Shown here: positions 19,648-29,079 of the stretch, one piece after another
Layout of the letters: each line of letters begins with the position of its first letter
Position numbering within the stretch: position 1 is the first letter of the stretch
From: Parabacteroides sp. Marseille-P3160
GTDB taxonomy: Bacteria > Bacteroidota > Bacteroidia > Bacteroidales > Tannerellaceae
NCBI RefSeq assembly: GCF_900162725.1
Contig: NZ_LT799418.1
Location: 4,281,054 to 4,345,053 of the forward strand
Reading direction: 5' to 3'
Length of the DNA: 64,000 nt
The notes under the pieces: model-generated
What the model saw: only the letters and a program-made list of their open reading frames with translations
What the model was told of the DNA's origin: nothing
Database searches by the model: none
Made by a program: the position numbers and the translations under genes

Positions 19648-20835
19648 TTAATCCGTTCTTTGACTTTTTTCCTCCAATACTTTCTTTATCGCTTCCAGGT
19701 ACCCCCTACCATAAACCGAGTCCGGCTCTAAGTAGCTTCCTTCGGACCATTCGTTCCATGCATTTACGGTAATAAGTTTAGGTTGGTCGGGATGGGCATC
19801 GGCATAATCCAACGCTTTGCGAAAGTATTTTTCAAATTTATCAGGCGCCGGATTGGTTATATATCCGCTTTTGAACTGAAAACGTGGATTGGCATCCCAA
19901 CCTACAGTGATATTAGGGAAATAGGGGATGGAGAAATCCGTGTCAAATTTATTCCACATGGCTACAGAAGCATCCGCCCATTTTTCATAATCGCCCTCCG
20001 GATTTTGAAGATGCGCCCAACAGTAATTAGTAAGACTATTAAAGCCAAAATACTGTAAAACTTCACTTTGTGTTTCCACTTTATCTCCCGGCACTCCTGC
20101 AATAGTGGACGGTAAAGCCGACCATAGGATAGATTGCAAATGCAAGTCCGGAAAACCGGCCTCGACCGTTTTCTTGCGGAAATATTCCAATGCCTCTTTG
20201 GCTTCTTCGGCCCCTCCAAGGCCATCAATGAAAGTATTCAATTCATACAAACAGAATACAGGAGCGCCATTTATCTTGTAGTATGACGGATCTTTAAAAT
20301 ATTTGTTGATCACGCGGTCAACAATTGTATTGAAGGTACTTCGATCAACAGATCCTTTCCAATAAACAGAGTCTATTTTCGGGTTTTTAACATCCCAATA
20401 AGAGGTAGCATCATGGTTGGCCCACATCAGATAGAATTTCATCCTTCCTTTGTTAGCCTTCATAAAACCATTGTCGATGCAATCTTCCAGCAATGGTTTA
20501 TTGTCGTACCAATACCAGTCGAACAGGAACACATTGACGCCATGAGAAACAGCAGTCTTGATTTTTTGATCCATTACTGCAGGATCAGCCTCATCCACAA
20601 ATCCCCATAGTGGCACTTTAGGCTGTTGGTGTCCGGGTTCCTTTGGGATCGCATGATCGATGATTTCCCATTCCCCTCTTTTTTCGGGGAAAATAAATTC
20701 CAATCGGGGTTCATAATGATAAGCCGGCCAGTAGAACGCCGCTATATCATACTTCTGTTCTTTCTGCTGTTGTTGGCCGCTACATGCTTGCAAAGCGACA
20801 ATGCAAAAAAGCAATGTCCACTTAAGTGAGTTCAT
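19648..20835 (-). CDS. WbsX/GH99-like lipoprotein (probable endo-acting glycoside hydrolase)
   Basis: 395 residues with a lipoprotein signal LQAC (Cys18). The following SGQQQQKEQ is not acidic, so a periplasmic-facing anchor is likely. The whole mature part is a WbsX/GH99-like barrel: DIAAFYWPAYHYEP at the start, the strand FLFDWYWYDNK (105-113), and the hallmark NAWNEWSEGSYLEPD near the end. Glu362 and Glu365 reproduce the E-W-x-E pair that acts as base and acid in GH99 endo-alpha-mannosidases and relatives, so this copy looks catalytically complete. It lies between a GH78 rhamnosidase and a GH127-like gene, in a series of glycan-degrading enzymes. The exact substrate is unknown. Confidence 0.82.
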   Translation of the reverse strand: MNSLKWTLLFCIVALQACSGQQQQKEQKYDIAAFYWPAYHYEPRLEFIFPEKRGEWEIIDHAIPKEPGHQQPKVPLWGFVDEADPAVMDQKIKTAVSHGVNVFLFDWYWYDNKPLLEDCIDNGFMKANKGRMKFYLMWANHDATSYWDVKNPKIDSVYWKGSVDRSTFNTIVDRVINKYFKDPSYYKINGAPVFCLYELNTFIDGLGGAEEAKEALEYFRKKTVEAGFPDLHLQSILWSALPSTIAGVPGDKVETQSEVLQYFGFNSLTNYCWAHLQNPEGDYEKWADASVAMWNKFDTDFSIPYFPNITVGWDANPRFQFKSGYITNPAPDKFEKYFRKALDYADAHPDQPKLITVNAWNEWSEGSYLEPDSVYGRGYLEAIKKVLEEKSQRTD

Positions 20836-20880
20836 GATTTTTTATTTGTTGGTTATTAGATGTTAGTATATTTCCTGTTT

Positions 20881-23658
20881 TCATTCATTACGGAACAAAA
20901 AAGTTCCTGCCTGAAGCTCATATAAAGTATATTTCCCTTCTATTCCTTTCTTTTTTGCTGCCTTGCTATTATTTAGAAAGAAACGATTCTCTTCCGTTGG
21001 GAAATAAACGACGGCATGGCTATTGGGGGGGACGGTTACCTTTAATGTGACTCCACCGTTTTCTTTTCTCCACTCAGTCTTTATCAATCCGGCAGGAGAG
21101 ACAAAAGAGGTTTTTGCCCATTTTATTCCTGTCTCTTCCAAAAGAGGCGGACGAATCACGAATTGCTTGAACCCCGGTTCGTCTATATCTTTTTGAATGC
21201 CTCCCACTCCGTCAATATACCATGCACCCGGATAAAGGAAAGAACTATGGAGCAGAGAATGGCCGGGTAAATCTTTTTCCCACATTTCCCAGATAGTAGT
21301 CGCTCCATTCGCCTTCATATATCCCCAACCCGGATAATCGACCTGTGATACCATTGAATAGATTAGATCAGGACGATTCTCGTTCCGAAGGAGTTTAAAG
21401 AGCATAGCCCCTCCCGTTATCCCCACATGAATATGTCCCGAGCGGATAATCAAAATTTCTTTTTCAAGGCGGGACATCACTTTTTCTCTTAACCCGGTGG
21501 GGACTACCTCGGCCAATAAAGCAACGGCTAAATTACCCATCGAACGATCCGCATAACTAAAATCGGCCGGATTATAATACTTTTCGTGTATGGCCTTGCT
21601 GCACTCATCGGCCTTTTCTTTCCAGTCACGGGCTTTCTCCGCTTTTCCCAACACGGAAGCGATCCGGGAGGCCAAACGAAGATTGTACACATAATAGCAA
21701 CTATTAAAACATTCCGTTTCCGGCTTGTCATTATTCATCCCTTCAGCTGTTGCATTGGGCCATAGCCAGTCGCCTAAATAGTCCCATTGTCCGCCCCAAC
21801 GTTTTAAGATACCATCCTGTGTATGGGAATTTAAAAACTGTAGCCATTGATCGATCAATTCAAAGTTCCTTTCCAGGATGCGGGTATCACCCTCTTGTTG
21901 ATAAATAGACCAGGGAAGCACAATGCAAATGCCTCCCCAGGAAGGTCCGCCTCCTCCGATATGGGTAGGCGCCGTATGGGGAAGAATCCCTCCTCCGACC
22001 TTTTTACCGCCCATCGATTCCCAGCCCTGTACATCCCGCCAGTCTTGCATCCATTTGGTGTAGAAGGCGCCCATCCGGTAGTTCAACATTCCGGTTTCGG
22101 AGGTCGCATGGGCATCTCCTCCGTATCCGAGCCTTTCCCGCTGGGGACAATCCACAATATAGCCTCCGATGGAAAGATTCTCAAAGGTCCAGCGCACCCG
22201 GTCGTAAATCCAGTTCTGTAAGGAATCGGAACATTCAAAAGTCGCTGCGGATTCGACTCCGCTCCGAACGCTCCACCCCTTAATGTCGGAGAGCCGCGGT
22301 TTCTCTTTCAATCCCTTAATCGTAATCCAACGTCCCGAGCTATAATTAAAGCGGTTTCTAAAATATCCTTCTCCGGTAGGGCCGAGAATATAAGCGCTAT
22401 GATTACGGAAGGTCATCTCTTCCTGTTCCCGTTCGGAAAACAAAAAATCGATCCGGTCCTTGGGATTTCCTTTTACTTTAATCGAGGTCCAACCCGCAAA
22501 ATTAACACCCATATCCACCCGGTACGATCCATCCGGACGCTCTTCGATTGAAACCGGGGTGATCTCCTCCCCCAATCGGCTTCCTTCCGCATTCTGTGCC
22601 GACAAGGCTAGACGAGGGGAATAAACGGTTGCTTCTTTCCAACTTTGATCCTCATACGCAACGGAATTCCAATCGGGAACCTCTTTATTTGCATCCCAGA
22701 TTTCACCTCCATAATTATTGGATTCCCATTTACCCAATAATTGATTCGGGCTCGGGTGTGTTTTCCAAGTAGCATCAGTCACAAGACGTAGGGAAGGAGT
22801 AAAATTTACGAGATCCGACGGACGATCGTAGAAGTCGGCTTGCGCCAGAACGATCGGTGTTTGTGGTTTATCTTCGGTAGCATAGGGAGGAAAGATAGAC
22901 CAGGAAGTGCCCAACCAAAAAGCAATCACGTTTTTCCCGGGTTTTAGTTTATCGGCTATGTCATAAGCGATATAACGGGCGCGTGTCGTATGATCGCTCA
23001 CTACCGGAGCCAAGACGTCTTCGCCTATTTTTTCCCCATTCACATACAATTCATGATAACCGATTGAAGCGACAAATAAAGTTGCTTTAACAGGCTTTTT
23101 CTTCAAAGTTACCGTTTTCCTAAGCCAAGGATCTGCAATCGTACAATCGGCAGACTGAGTCGGTTCAAAGCGGTTTTCACTGCCAATCCACCGGGCTGTC
23201 CAGTCAGAGGCATGAAATAATCCGGTAGACCACCGGGCTATTTCACTCCAAGCCGATTCTTGTCCCGATTCATCTCTTACCCGGACTCTCCAATAATACG
23301 TGCGGTCAGAAGCTAACTCTTTGCCTTTATAAACTATTTGATGGGTTTGGTCAGAATCAATCCAACCGGAGTCCCACATATCCCCCTGTTTCTTTTCCGC
23401 TCCCTGCAAGGTGGCCGAAACAAGAATACGATAAGCCGTTTGAGCTTGTCCATAGGCAGTCGTATCGGAAGGCGTCAAGAACCATTGGAAGCGAGGAGAG
23501 CCCTCATCTAAACCTTGCGGATTCTCCCGGTATTCACATCGCAAATGGGTAACGCCCACAGAGGCTATCGAATGTTTTGCACTACCTAATGAAGGATATA
23601 ATAGTAAAAACAAAAAGAAAAAGAAATGAACGGCATAGAGCTTATCTGATTTTTCCAT
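20881..23658 (-). CDS. GH78 alpha-L-rhamnosidase
   Basis: 925 residues, the normal length for multi-domain GH78. A signal peptide is at residues 1-27. N-terminal Fn3-like and carbohydrate-binding beta domains follow (residues 30-145 with RTYYWRVRVRDESGQESAW, then 150-300 with the ELYVNGEKIGEDVLAP pattern), a Bac_rhamnosid concanavalin-like domain at about 370-460, then the six-hairpin catalytic domain. The motif D-C-P-Q-R-E-R-L-G-Y-G-G-D at 503-515 gives Asp503, Glu508 and Asp515, matching the spacing of catalytic residues in Bacillus RhaB. The C-terminal beta domain ends the protein. It would remove terminal L-rhamnose in the periplasm. Gaps of 45-52 bp to its neighbours put it in the operon. 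Confidence 0.92.
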   Translation of the reverse strand: MEKSDKLYAVHFFFFLFLLLYPSLGSAKHSIASVGVTHLRCEYRENPQGLDEGSPRFQWFLTPSDTTAYGQAQTAYRILVSATLQGAEKKQGDMWDSGWIDSDQTHQIVYKGKELASDRTYYWRVRVRDESGQESAWSEIARWSTGLFHASDWTARWIGSENRFEPTQSADCTIADPWLRKTVTLKKKPVKATLFVASIGYHELYVNGEKIGEDVLAPVVSDHTTRARYIAYDIADKLKPGKNVIAFWLGTSWSIFPPYATEDKPQTPIVLAQADFYDRPSDLVNFTPSLRLVTDATWKTHPSPNQLLGKWESNNYGGEIWDANKEVPDWNSVAYEDQSWKEATVYSPRLALSAQNAEGSRLGEEITPVSIEERPDGSYRVDMGVNFAGWTSIKVKGNPKDRIDFLFSEREQEEMTFRNHSAYILGPTGEGYFRNRFNYSSGRWITIKGLKEKPRLSDIKGWSVRSGVESAATFECSDSLQNWIYDRVRWTFENLSIGGYIVDCPQRERLGYGGDAHATSETGMLNYRMGAFYTKWMQDWRDVQGWESMGGKKVGGGILPHTAPTHIGGGGPSWGGICIVLPWSIYQQEGDTRILERNFELIDQWLQFLNSHTQDGILKRWGGQWDYLGDWLWPNATAEGMNNDKPETECFNSCYYVYNLRLASRIASVLGKAEKARDWKEKADECSKAIHEKYYNPADFSYADRSMGNLAVALLAEVVPTGLREKVMSRLEKEILIIRSGHIHVGITGGAMLFKLLRNENRPDLIYSMVSQVDYPGWGYMKANGATTIWEMWEKDLPGHSLLHSSFLYPGAWYIDGVGGIQKDIDEPGFKQFVIRPPLLEETGIKWAKTSFVSPAGLIKTEWRKENGGVTLKVTVPPNSHAVVYFPTEENRFFLNNSKAAKKKGIEGKYTLYELQAGTFLFRNE

Positions 23659-23710
23659 AATGAATGATATGATTAGTCCGGTAAATGTAATAAATTATAC
23701 TAAAAGACTC

Positions 23711-25513
23711 TTACTCCCTATAGTAATAATTAAATCTTCCACTTGGGATGACATCCCCGTTTACATAGAAATCCATGATATTTCCCTCTTCCTGCATATT
23801 GTCCGACCATTTGAATTCAATCGAGATCTTTTTAGTCTGAAGGCCGGTCAGATTACGGGGAATCTCAATCTCCAACTTATTTTCCTTTACAGCGTATTTC
23901 AGCTGACCGACTTTTTCCCAGCTCCACCGTCCTCCAATATTTTTTTCAAGAGTCGCCTTCTTTTCCGGATTGATACGATTCACGATATAATCGTATCCAT
24001 TCCAGCCGGTTGTTTTATCACAGTCTATATCGATCAATAAGATCATCCAGTTTTTGTCGGTGGAGGGGGTAAGCTTATCGGCAGTCTCCACATAGAAATA
24101 GAGATTATTCTCATCCCGGGCGACTTTTGCTCCGACCAAATCATTCCTGCCGGTCGTATTTGTATAATAACGATCATAGCGTCCCCGATGGCTACGAGGT
24201 AACGTATTTCCCTTATAACTTTTATAATAAGGGAAAACGGTTTCCCAACCGTTAAACGTTCCTATTTTCAAAGTCTGAGGAACTGATATCTTTTCCGATG
24301 CGGGCATTCCCTTAAATTTCCTGATATTGTCTATTAATTGGTAATAATAGACATCCCCTTTCTCTCCCCATCCTTTGTTGGGTTCGATATCACGGCTATG
24401 TTCCCAGTCAAATTGATCCACAAAGGAAAACGGTTTCCCGGTCCATCCGTGTTCCGGCAACCACATACCGGCCGTATATTCATTCCAACCTGTTACAAAA
24501 ACCAACTCCGGATCCAACTCCAAAGCCCGGTTCCACTGCTCTTGAAAATTCCATCCGTAGAGATAACCATCCACCCGGGGATCAAACCCCTTCTGTTTAC
24601 TGAAACTGCGGCCTTGAGAGCCGGGCAGATTAAACGCGCTACAATGACCTTTGGTTTCCGGACTCGCATTTTGAGCAACTCCCACGGAAACCTGTTCAAA
24701 ACGACCCTCTGCATTCTTTATATATCCATGTTGAGGATAATTTTCGAGCCATGCCCATTGGTCGTTTCGCCGGGGGCCATCTACATAATCCGGCTGTCCG
24801 GGACGGAAGGTAAAGAAGTTACGGATCTCTTTGTCTTCAGCCGAATCCGTCAGATTATCCGGGTATGCCATGATACAAGGTTTCCCTTTCCAAAAAAACC
24901 AGAGGTTTTTATACCGTCCGGGCTTATAAACATCGCGATAGAGCTGCCGAAGAGACTCCAAAGAATGAGGAGCCGCGCCAAAAGGTAACATATAAGCGAT
25001 CTTAGGTGTATTCACACCGTCTTTTTGGGCTCGATCCCAAGTCTTCATCAGAGCTTCATAAGATTCTTTCCAAGTAAGGTTTCCATTGGTACAGTCAAAG
25101 AACACGGCATCCACGGCAGCATCCGCGAGCATCTCGGCATGTTTACGTAAAACCCAGGGATCCGTCGTTTTGTAGTAACCCAGCAAGGGCTCTTCCCAAA
25201 AGAAAAATCCCGGTTTCTTAGTACCCCAGGCCGGATGATTATAATCTTTCATCGCTTCCGGATATTTCCGGACGATCTCGGTAATGTTCTTTACCTGATA
25301 GGTTGTGTCGTCCTCTCCCTGATGCCATGTCCAGTAGAAGATAGCGACAAATTTGTCTTTCTTTATGTCTCCGACCTCTTCATGCCCGGCTAATTTCCTC
25401 CCCAAAGCATCCGTTGCAGGAAGGCCGTTTCCCGGATTCACACTGGAATCTTGTGCCGAAGCAGCAGCAAGACTCATCCAAAAGAAAAAAACAGAAAATA
25501 AAAGGTATTTCAT
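23711..25513 (-). CDS. GH99/GH71-like TIM-barrel enzyme with C-terminal CBM9-like domain (paralogue 2)
   Basis: 600 residues; signal peptide to about residue 20 (LAAASA). It has the same two-domain plan as the genes at 15699 and 36077: FVAIFYWTWHQG, AVDAVFFDCTNG (Asp140), LWFFWKGKPCIMAY, FVTGWNEYTAGMW (Glu345), then the CBM9-like sandwich (NLYFYVETADKL, NWMILLIDIDCDKTTGW). As in the other two paralogues, the position three after Glu345 is Ala, not the second GH99 Glu. Its N-terminal NPGNGLPATDALGR is also seen in the truncated remnant at 26420-26604. The MBL-fold gene ends 11 bp upstream, so the two are co-transcribed. Confidence 0.75.
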   Translation of the reverse strand: MKYLLFSVFFFWMSLAAASAQDSSVNPGNGLPATDALGRKLAGHEEVGDIKKDKFVAIFYWTWHQGEDDTTYQVKNITEIVRKYPEAMKDYNHPAWGTKKPGFFFWEEPLLGYYKTTDPWVLRKHAEMLADAAVDAVFFDCTNGNLTWKESYEALMKTWDRAQKDGVNTPKIAYMLPFGAAPHSLESLRQLYRDVYKPGRYKNLWFFWKGKPCIMAYPDNLTDSAEDKEIRNFFTFRPGQPDYVDGPRRNDQWAWLENYPQHGYIKNAEGRFEQVSVGVAQNASPETKGHCSAFNLPGSQGRSFSKQKGFDPRVDGYLYGWNFQEQWNRALELDPELVFVTGWNEYTAGMWLPEHGWTGKPFSFVDQFDWEHSRDIEPNKGWGEKGDVYYYQLIDNIRKFKGMPASEKISVPQTLKIGTFNGWETVFPYYKSYKGNTLPRSHRGRYDRYYTNTTGRNDLVGAKVARDENNLYFYVETADKLTPSTDKNWMILLIDIDCDKTTGWNGYDYIVNRINPEKKATLEKNIGGRWSWEKVGQLKYAVKENKLEIEIPRNLTGLQTKKISIEFKWSDNMQEEGNIMDFYVNGDVIPSGRFNYYYRE

Positions 25514-25524
25514 AAGAGTTGATT

Positions 25525-26394
25525 TTATTCAATTTTACATAATCCTTGATTGCTCACATAATGTTTTTTGATTCCAAGGGAATCAACCAAGTTACGGATC
25601 TCTACTGTTTCAAAAGTATGGGTATTAAATCCTTTTCCGGCATCGTTATTATACACCCAAGTAGGTGAAGGCCATAGGCAGGCTTTAAACTTGATCGTCC
25701 GATAGAAATCCTTGCTGACCCCCGCCTGTCCATGATGAGCCATTTGCAAATAGTCGCAATCCAAGTCTTTCCGATAGGGACCTTTTAACAACAACTCCCC
25801 GGATTCTCTGCCGGCATCAGCCAAAAATAAAATGGATTTCTTTGAATCCCAAACTTTTATCACCATACTTGAATTATTATACGGATTTACTTTAATCTCT
25901 TCATGCTTTATTCCAAGTATCTTGAATTTTGTCTTATCGACCGTGAGAACTAAACCCGTAGTTTGTAAGTCGACCGTCTTAATCTCTGACTTTTTTAACG
26001 CCTTATAAAACTCTTCAGCCGCTTGCTTATAATCCGGTTCCAACTCACAGAAAGCCGGAGAAAAAGCCGAATGATAAACAGCATGTATCGTTATACCTTC
26101 CGGTTTTTTTAATATTTCGGTCAAAGCTCCGATATGATCCGGATGAGGGTGAGTCACAAACCAAATAGTGACTTCATTACCTAAGGCGGCTAAGAACCCT
26201 CGTAAATACTCCGATTCTTCTTTTACTCCGCCATCCATTACAATCACTTTCCCATTATTCATTTTAAAGACATAGGAATTCCCGATCGTATTGATTCGGG
26301 AAGGTAATTGCCAAAGAACAAAATTTGCTTTTTGTGCAACACCTATCACAGTACAAAAAAAGAAAGCACAGATGATCAAAATTCTCTTATCCAT
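25525..26394 (-). CDS. Exported metallo-beta-lactamase-fold hydrolase (ComEC/Rec2-domain-like)
   Basis: 289 residues with a cleavable signal (residues 1-20, ending VIGVAQ). The metal motif H-x-H-x-D-H is at 82-87 (THPHPDHIGAL), preceded by the IVMDGGV strand typical of the fold; later metal-ligand regions are LFLADAGRESGE and MAHHGQAGV. The pattern is closest to the soluble ComEC/Rec2-like MBL domains, though those in competence proteins are fused to membrane parts that are absent here. It probably hydrolyses an ester, lactone or phosphoester in the periplasm. Between glycan-degrading genes, a role on sugar esters or lactones is possible but not shown. Confidence 0.82.
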   Translation of the reverse strand: MDKRILIICAFFFCTVIGVAQKANFVLWQLPSRINTIGNSYVFKMNNGKVIVMDGGVKEESEYLRGFLAALGNEVTIWFVTHPHPDHIGALTEILKKPEGITIHAVYHSAFSPAFCELEPDYKQAAEEFYKALKKSEIKTVDLQTTGLVLTVDKTKFKILGIKHEEIKVNPYNNSSMVIKVWDSKKSILFLADAGRESGELLLKGPYRKDLDCDYLQMAHHGQAGVSKDFYRTIKFKACLWPSPTWVYNNDAGKGFNTHTFETVEIRNLVDSLGIKKHYVSNQGLCKIE

Positions 26395-26419
26395 TATAAA
26401 TATGATTATTGAATAATAT

Positions 26420-26604
26420 CTATTTTTTACTTAATACGACAAAATTAAATCGTCCTCCGGGAGCCGTATCTCCATTGATATACCAATCCATCGGATCATC
26501 CGACTGTTTGTTATCGGAAGTCGGTTTCCTGGATTACTTTCCTTTTTCTGAGCAAAAACACAGAAGATACTTATCCAGGGGAGAAAAAATAAACGATGTT
26601 TCAT
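26420..26604 (-). pseudogene. Deletion remnant of a fourth GH99/GH71-like paralogue
   Basis: An ATG at 26604 opens a signal-peptide-like start (MKHRLFFLPWISIFCVFAQ) followed by ESNPGNRLP, matching the mature start NPGNGLPATD of the gene at 23711. About 30 codons in, the sequence jumps, in another frame, to SDNKQSDDPMDWYINGD, then APGGRFNFVV and a TAG at 26420-26422. That is the C-terminus of the GH99-like gene at 36077. Some 1.6 kb of the middle is missing. The join lies at TCCG, which may have been present at both ends of the lost segment, so a short-homology deletion is the likely cause. It cannot encode a working enzyme. Confidence 0.82.
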
Positions 26605-26617
26605 AATTCAAAGAACC

Positions 26618-27739
26618 CTATTTAAATTCATACACAATAAGAATTTGATTATCATCTGATTTAACTTTCTTGACCAAATCAGAAATGATCGGATTGTTTT
26701 TAATAGTATTTTCACTATAATATGACAATGAAATAGGCTCAAAAGATGTTATTATTGAATTTCCATCTCCCTCATTCGGATAAAAAACGTTACTACCCCG
26801 ATTTAAAGATTGATTCTGTAACAATTTATATCCGCTTAGTTTATTTTTCTCTTTCTCATATAAGCAAATCCCTAAATTGGTATTAAAGATTACGTATTTA
26901 TCCGATTCAACCGCATTTGTTATCGAATATACATATTCTCTTTCACTACATATTTCGTAAATTTTACTGCAATCTTCTTGATAGGATAAGCCTTCAGGGA
27001 GTGTATATTTTCCGAAATCAAATTTATATTTCTTTTCAATGCCCTCTTTTGAGAGATAGTATATATATGGATCAAATTGTCTTGTATAACATAGCTTTTT
27101 ACTTTTAACTAAGCTTTTACCCATGGAATGACAATTGTTGTTAACTCTGTTTCTAAGGGATAATCCTTTGTAAAACAAATGGAATTCCCGATCGAAACAA
27201 CCAATTTCATCCCTTTCTTTAAGTTTATCCATTTGGCAAAACAAATAATCGGAACTTATTGATATTTCATTATATAAGTTTGAAAAAGCTGTTTGCTTAA
27301 TGAAAGTCCCATCTAAATAAAACCTCATTATTTTGTATGGGCGATCACAAAGTACGATTATTTCATTGTTCTTTTTATCTAAACAGAAATCCCAAATAGC
27401 AATATACTCTTCGGGACCTTGCCCGACTTTGTGAATTTGATTGATATATTTTCCTTTTTCATCGAAGATACAGATCTTATCTAATTTGTTATCGAAGATA
27501 TAGATACGTCCATTACTTATACTTATACGGTTTATCTCCTGGAATAAACTTTCATCATTTGTTTCCAATGGAATGATAGAGACTTTCTTAAATATCATTG
27601 TATCTATTAGTGTTTTTTCAATCGATATGAGTTTTCCCGATTTTATAGTATTATCGGTTATTATTTTATCCACTCTATTTTTTTTCTCGTTACATCCTAA
27701 AAGAATTAATAGGATAAATATAAACTGGATATATTTCAT
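26618..27739 (-). CDS. 6-bladed beta-propeller lipoprotein (propeller 1)
   Basis: 373 residues. Lipoprotein signal LLGC (Cys16) then NEKKNRVD, basic rather than acidic, so it is probably not surface-exported. The family pattern is clear: VSIIPLETNDESLFQEINRI at about residue 52, the blade signature IYIFDNKLDKICIFDEKGKY, the turn VGQGPEEYI, and the C-terminal NQILIVYEFK. The family (PF17170-like) is common in Bacteroides with no fixed function known to me. Its ATG overlaps the stop of the upstream propeller gene (ATGA), so they are translated together. It is one of five related genes here and the last of the array. Confidence 0.85.
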   Translation of the reverse strand: MKYIQFIFILLILLGCNEKKNRVDKIITDNTIKSGKLISIEKTLIDTMIFKKVSIIPLETNDESLFQEINRISISNGRIYIFDNKLDKICIFDEKGKYINQIHKVGQGPEEYIAIWDFCLDKKNNEIIVLCDRPYKIMRFYLDGTFIKQTAFSNLYNEISISSDYLFCQMDKLKERDEIGCFDREFHLFYKGLSLRNRVNNNCHSMGKSLVKSKKLCYTRQFDPYIYYLSKEGIEKKYKFDFGKYTLPEGLSYQEDCSKIYEICSEREYVYSITNAVESDKYVIFNTNLGICLYEKEKNKLSGYKLLQNQSLNRGSNVFYPNEGDGNSIITSFEPISLSYYSENTIKNNPIISDLVKKVKSDDNQILIVYEFK

Positions 27740-28896
27740 AATATTGCTTTTATTTTGAATTTAATTAAGACCGGATTATCTTCTTCCTGTAGTTGGGATA
27801 TAACCTTTTCCAGTCTTTCTTTATCTGCTTTATTCTTGAATGTATTGTTTCGACAGATACTTACCCAAATCCCTTTTAGTATAGATGAAGAGATAACTAC
27901 AATGAGTTCATCCTCACTGGTCGTGGTATAAGAATGTATCATAAGACCTCCGAGATTGTTAATAACAAGCCTTTCTCCGATCTTATATTCAAGTGTCTTT
28001 TTATTTATTAATAAATATCGGAAACGTTTTTTATCAACATAAGTTCCCAGTAAATAATCTTTTGAATTTTGCAGATATTCAACTCCACTAAGATATCCCT
28101 TCTCTATGGGAGAGCTATAAATCTCTTCTTTTAGATCTTTGGGAATAGTCCTTTTAGTAAAATGAAGAATATAGAAGGGAGTCACCTTGTTTTTTGTTAC
28201 ATTGTAAATAGTATCGTTCCTTGGGTAAATTAATAATGCATTCTCTTTATATTTGCTTGCATAATGATTAAGAGCCGATCTGGAGTATAGATCGACCAAT
28301 TCTTTATTGAATGGTAAAAGACCCTCTGTTTTTCCATTTGTTAGATCTGCCCTGTATAGATTATAATACCCCGTACCCGAATCAAAGTAATTATTGATAT
28401 AATAAAGTATTTGGTCAAAAGAAAGCAATCCCAGATGATGTGATTTGTAAGGAATTTCTTTTAATAAATGACCATCCTTTGCATATACAATATACTTACG
28501 ACCATAGACATCCTGCACATAAATAGAATTCCCATTTACATTAAAGTCTCCCAGATATGAAAATTCACCCGGACCTGATCCTTTTTGCCCAATCGTTCTC
28601 AGATACTTTCCACTCAGATCAAAAGCAAATATTTTTGAACTTGTTTTGTCAGAAATGAAAATTTGATCGTCTGATATCTCTATTTTATCTATATCGGCTA
28701 TTAAACTTTGATCCGTCATTTCCAATTTAATAATTTCAAAACTGTCCTCTAAAAGAGGAGATAGGTCTAGTTGTTTTTCAGATCGATCCGGATCTATTGT
28801 TATTGTTTCCGTTACAGTAGGTTTATTATCCTTTGTAGAAGATGAATAACAACTACTTAATAATATACAAACAATATAAATATAATGGCATTTCAT
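27736..28896 (-). CDS. 6-bladed beta-propeller lipoprotein (propeller 2)
   Basis: 386 residues. The signal ends LSSC (Cys16) followed by YSSSTKD, with no acidic tag. Family features: FEIIKLEMTDQSLIADIDKIEI, IFISDKTSSKIFAFDLSGKYLR, the turn GSGPGEFSYL, blades with IYVQDVYGRKYIVY, and the closing EEDNPVLIKFKI. Overlaps the next gene by four bases, a sign of translational coupling. No catalytic residues are recognisable. Such propellers usually bind ligands or partners. A signalling or binding role with the small NVEALA-type proteins nearby is inference only. Confidence 0.85.
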   Translation of the reverse strand: MKCHYIYIVCILLSSCYSSSTKDNKPTVTETITIDPDRSEKQLDLSPLLEDSFEIIKLEMTDQSLIADIDKIEISDDQIFISDKTSSKIFAFDLSGKYLRTIGQKGSGPGEFSYLGDFNVNGNSIYVQDVYGRKYIVYAKDGHLLKEIPYKSHHLGLLSFDQILYYINNYFDSGTGYYNLYRADLTNGKTEGLLPFNKELVDLYSRSALNHYASKYKENALLIYPRNDTIYNVTKNKVTPFYILHFTKRTIPKDLKEEIYSSPIEKGYLSGVEYLQNSKDYLLGTYVDKKRFRYLLINKKTLEYKIGERLVINNLGGLMIHSYTTTSEDELIVVISSSILKGIWVSICRNNTFKNKADKERLEKVISQLQEEDNPVLIKFKIKAIL

Positions 28897-29079
28897 TGTA
28901 TCGTGCTTTAGATGTTTTGTTATAAGTCTCTATTATGATTGGTTTTCCCTTTCATATATAAAATCACAGATTATGTTATTTAATCCATTTGTAAACTAAG
29001 TTATAACCACCCATTGTCACTTTATATATTTTGTCGGATAAGCAAATCTTAAAATAAGATCGTTTTTGCATTTATAAAA

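Noticed and set aside
24338..24988. 216-codon plus-strand frame inside GH99-like paralogue 2
   Set aside because: Antisense shadow; basic, repeat-free sequence without motifs, and the opposite strand encodes conserved WNEY/CBM9-like parts.
26409..26606. 65-codon plus-strand frame opposite the GH99-like remnant
   Set aside because: The minus strand carries the clear paralogue ends; the plus frame is its shadow.
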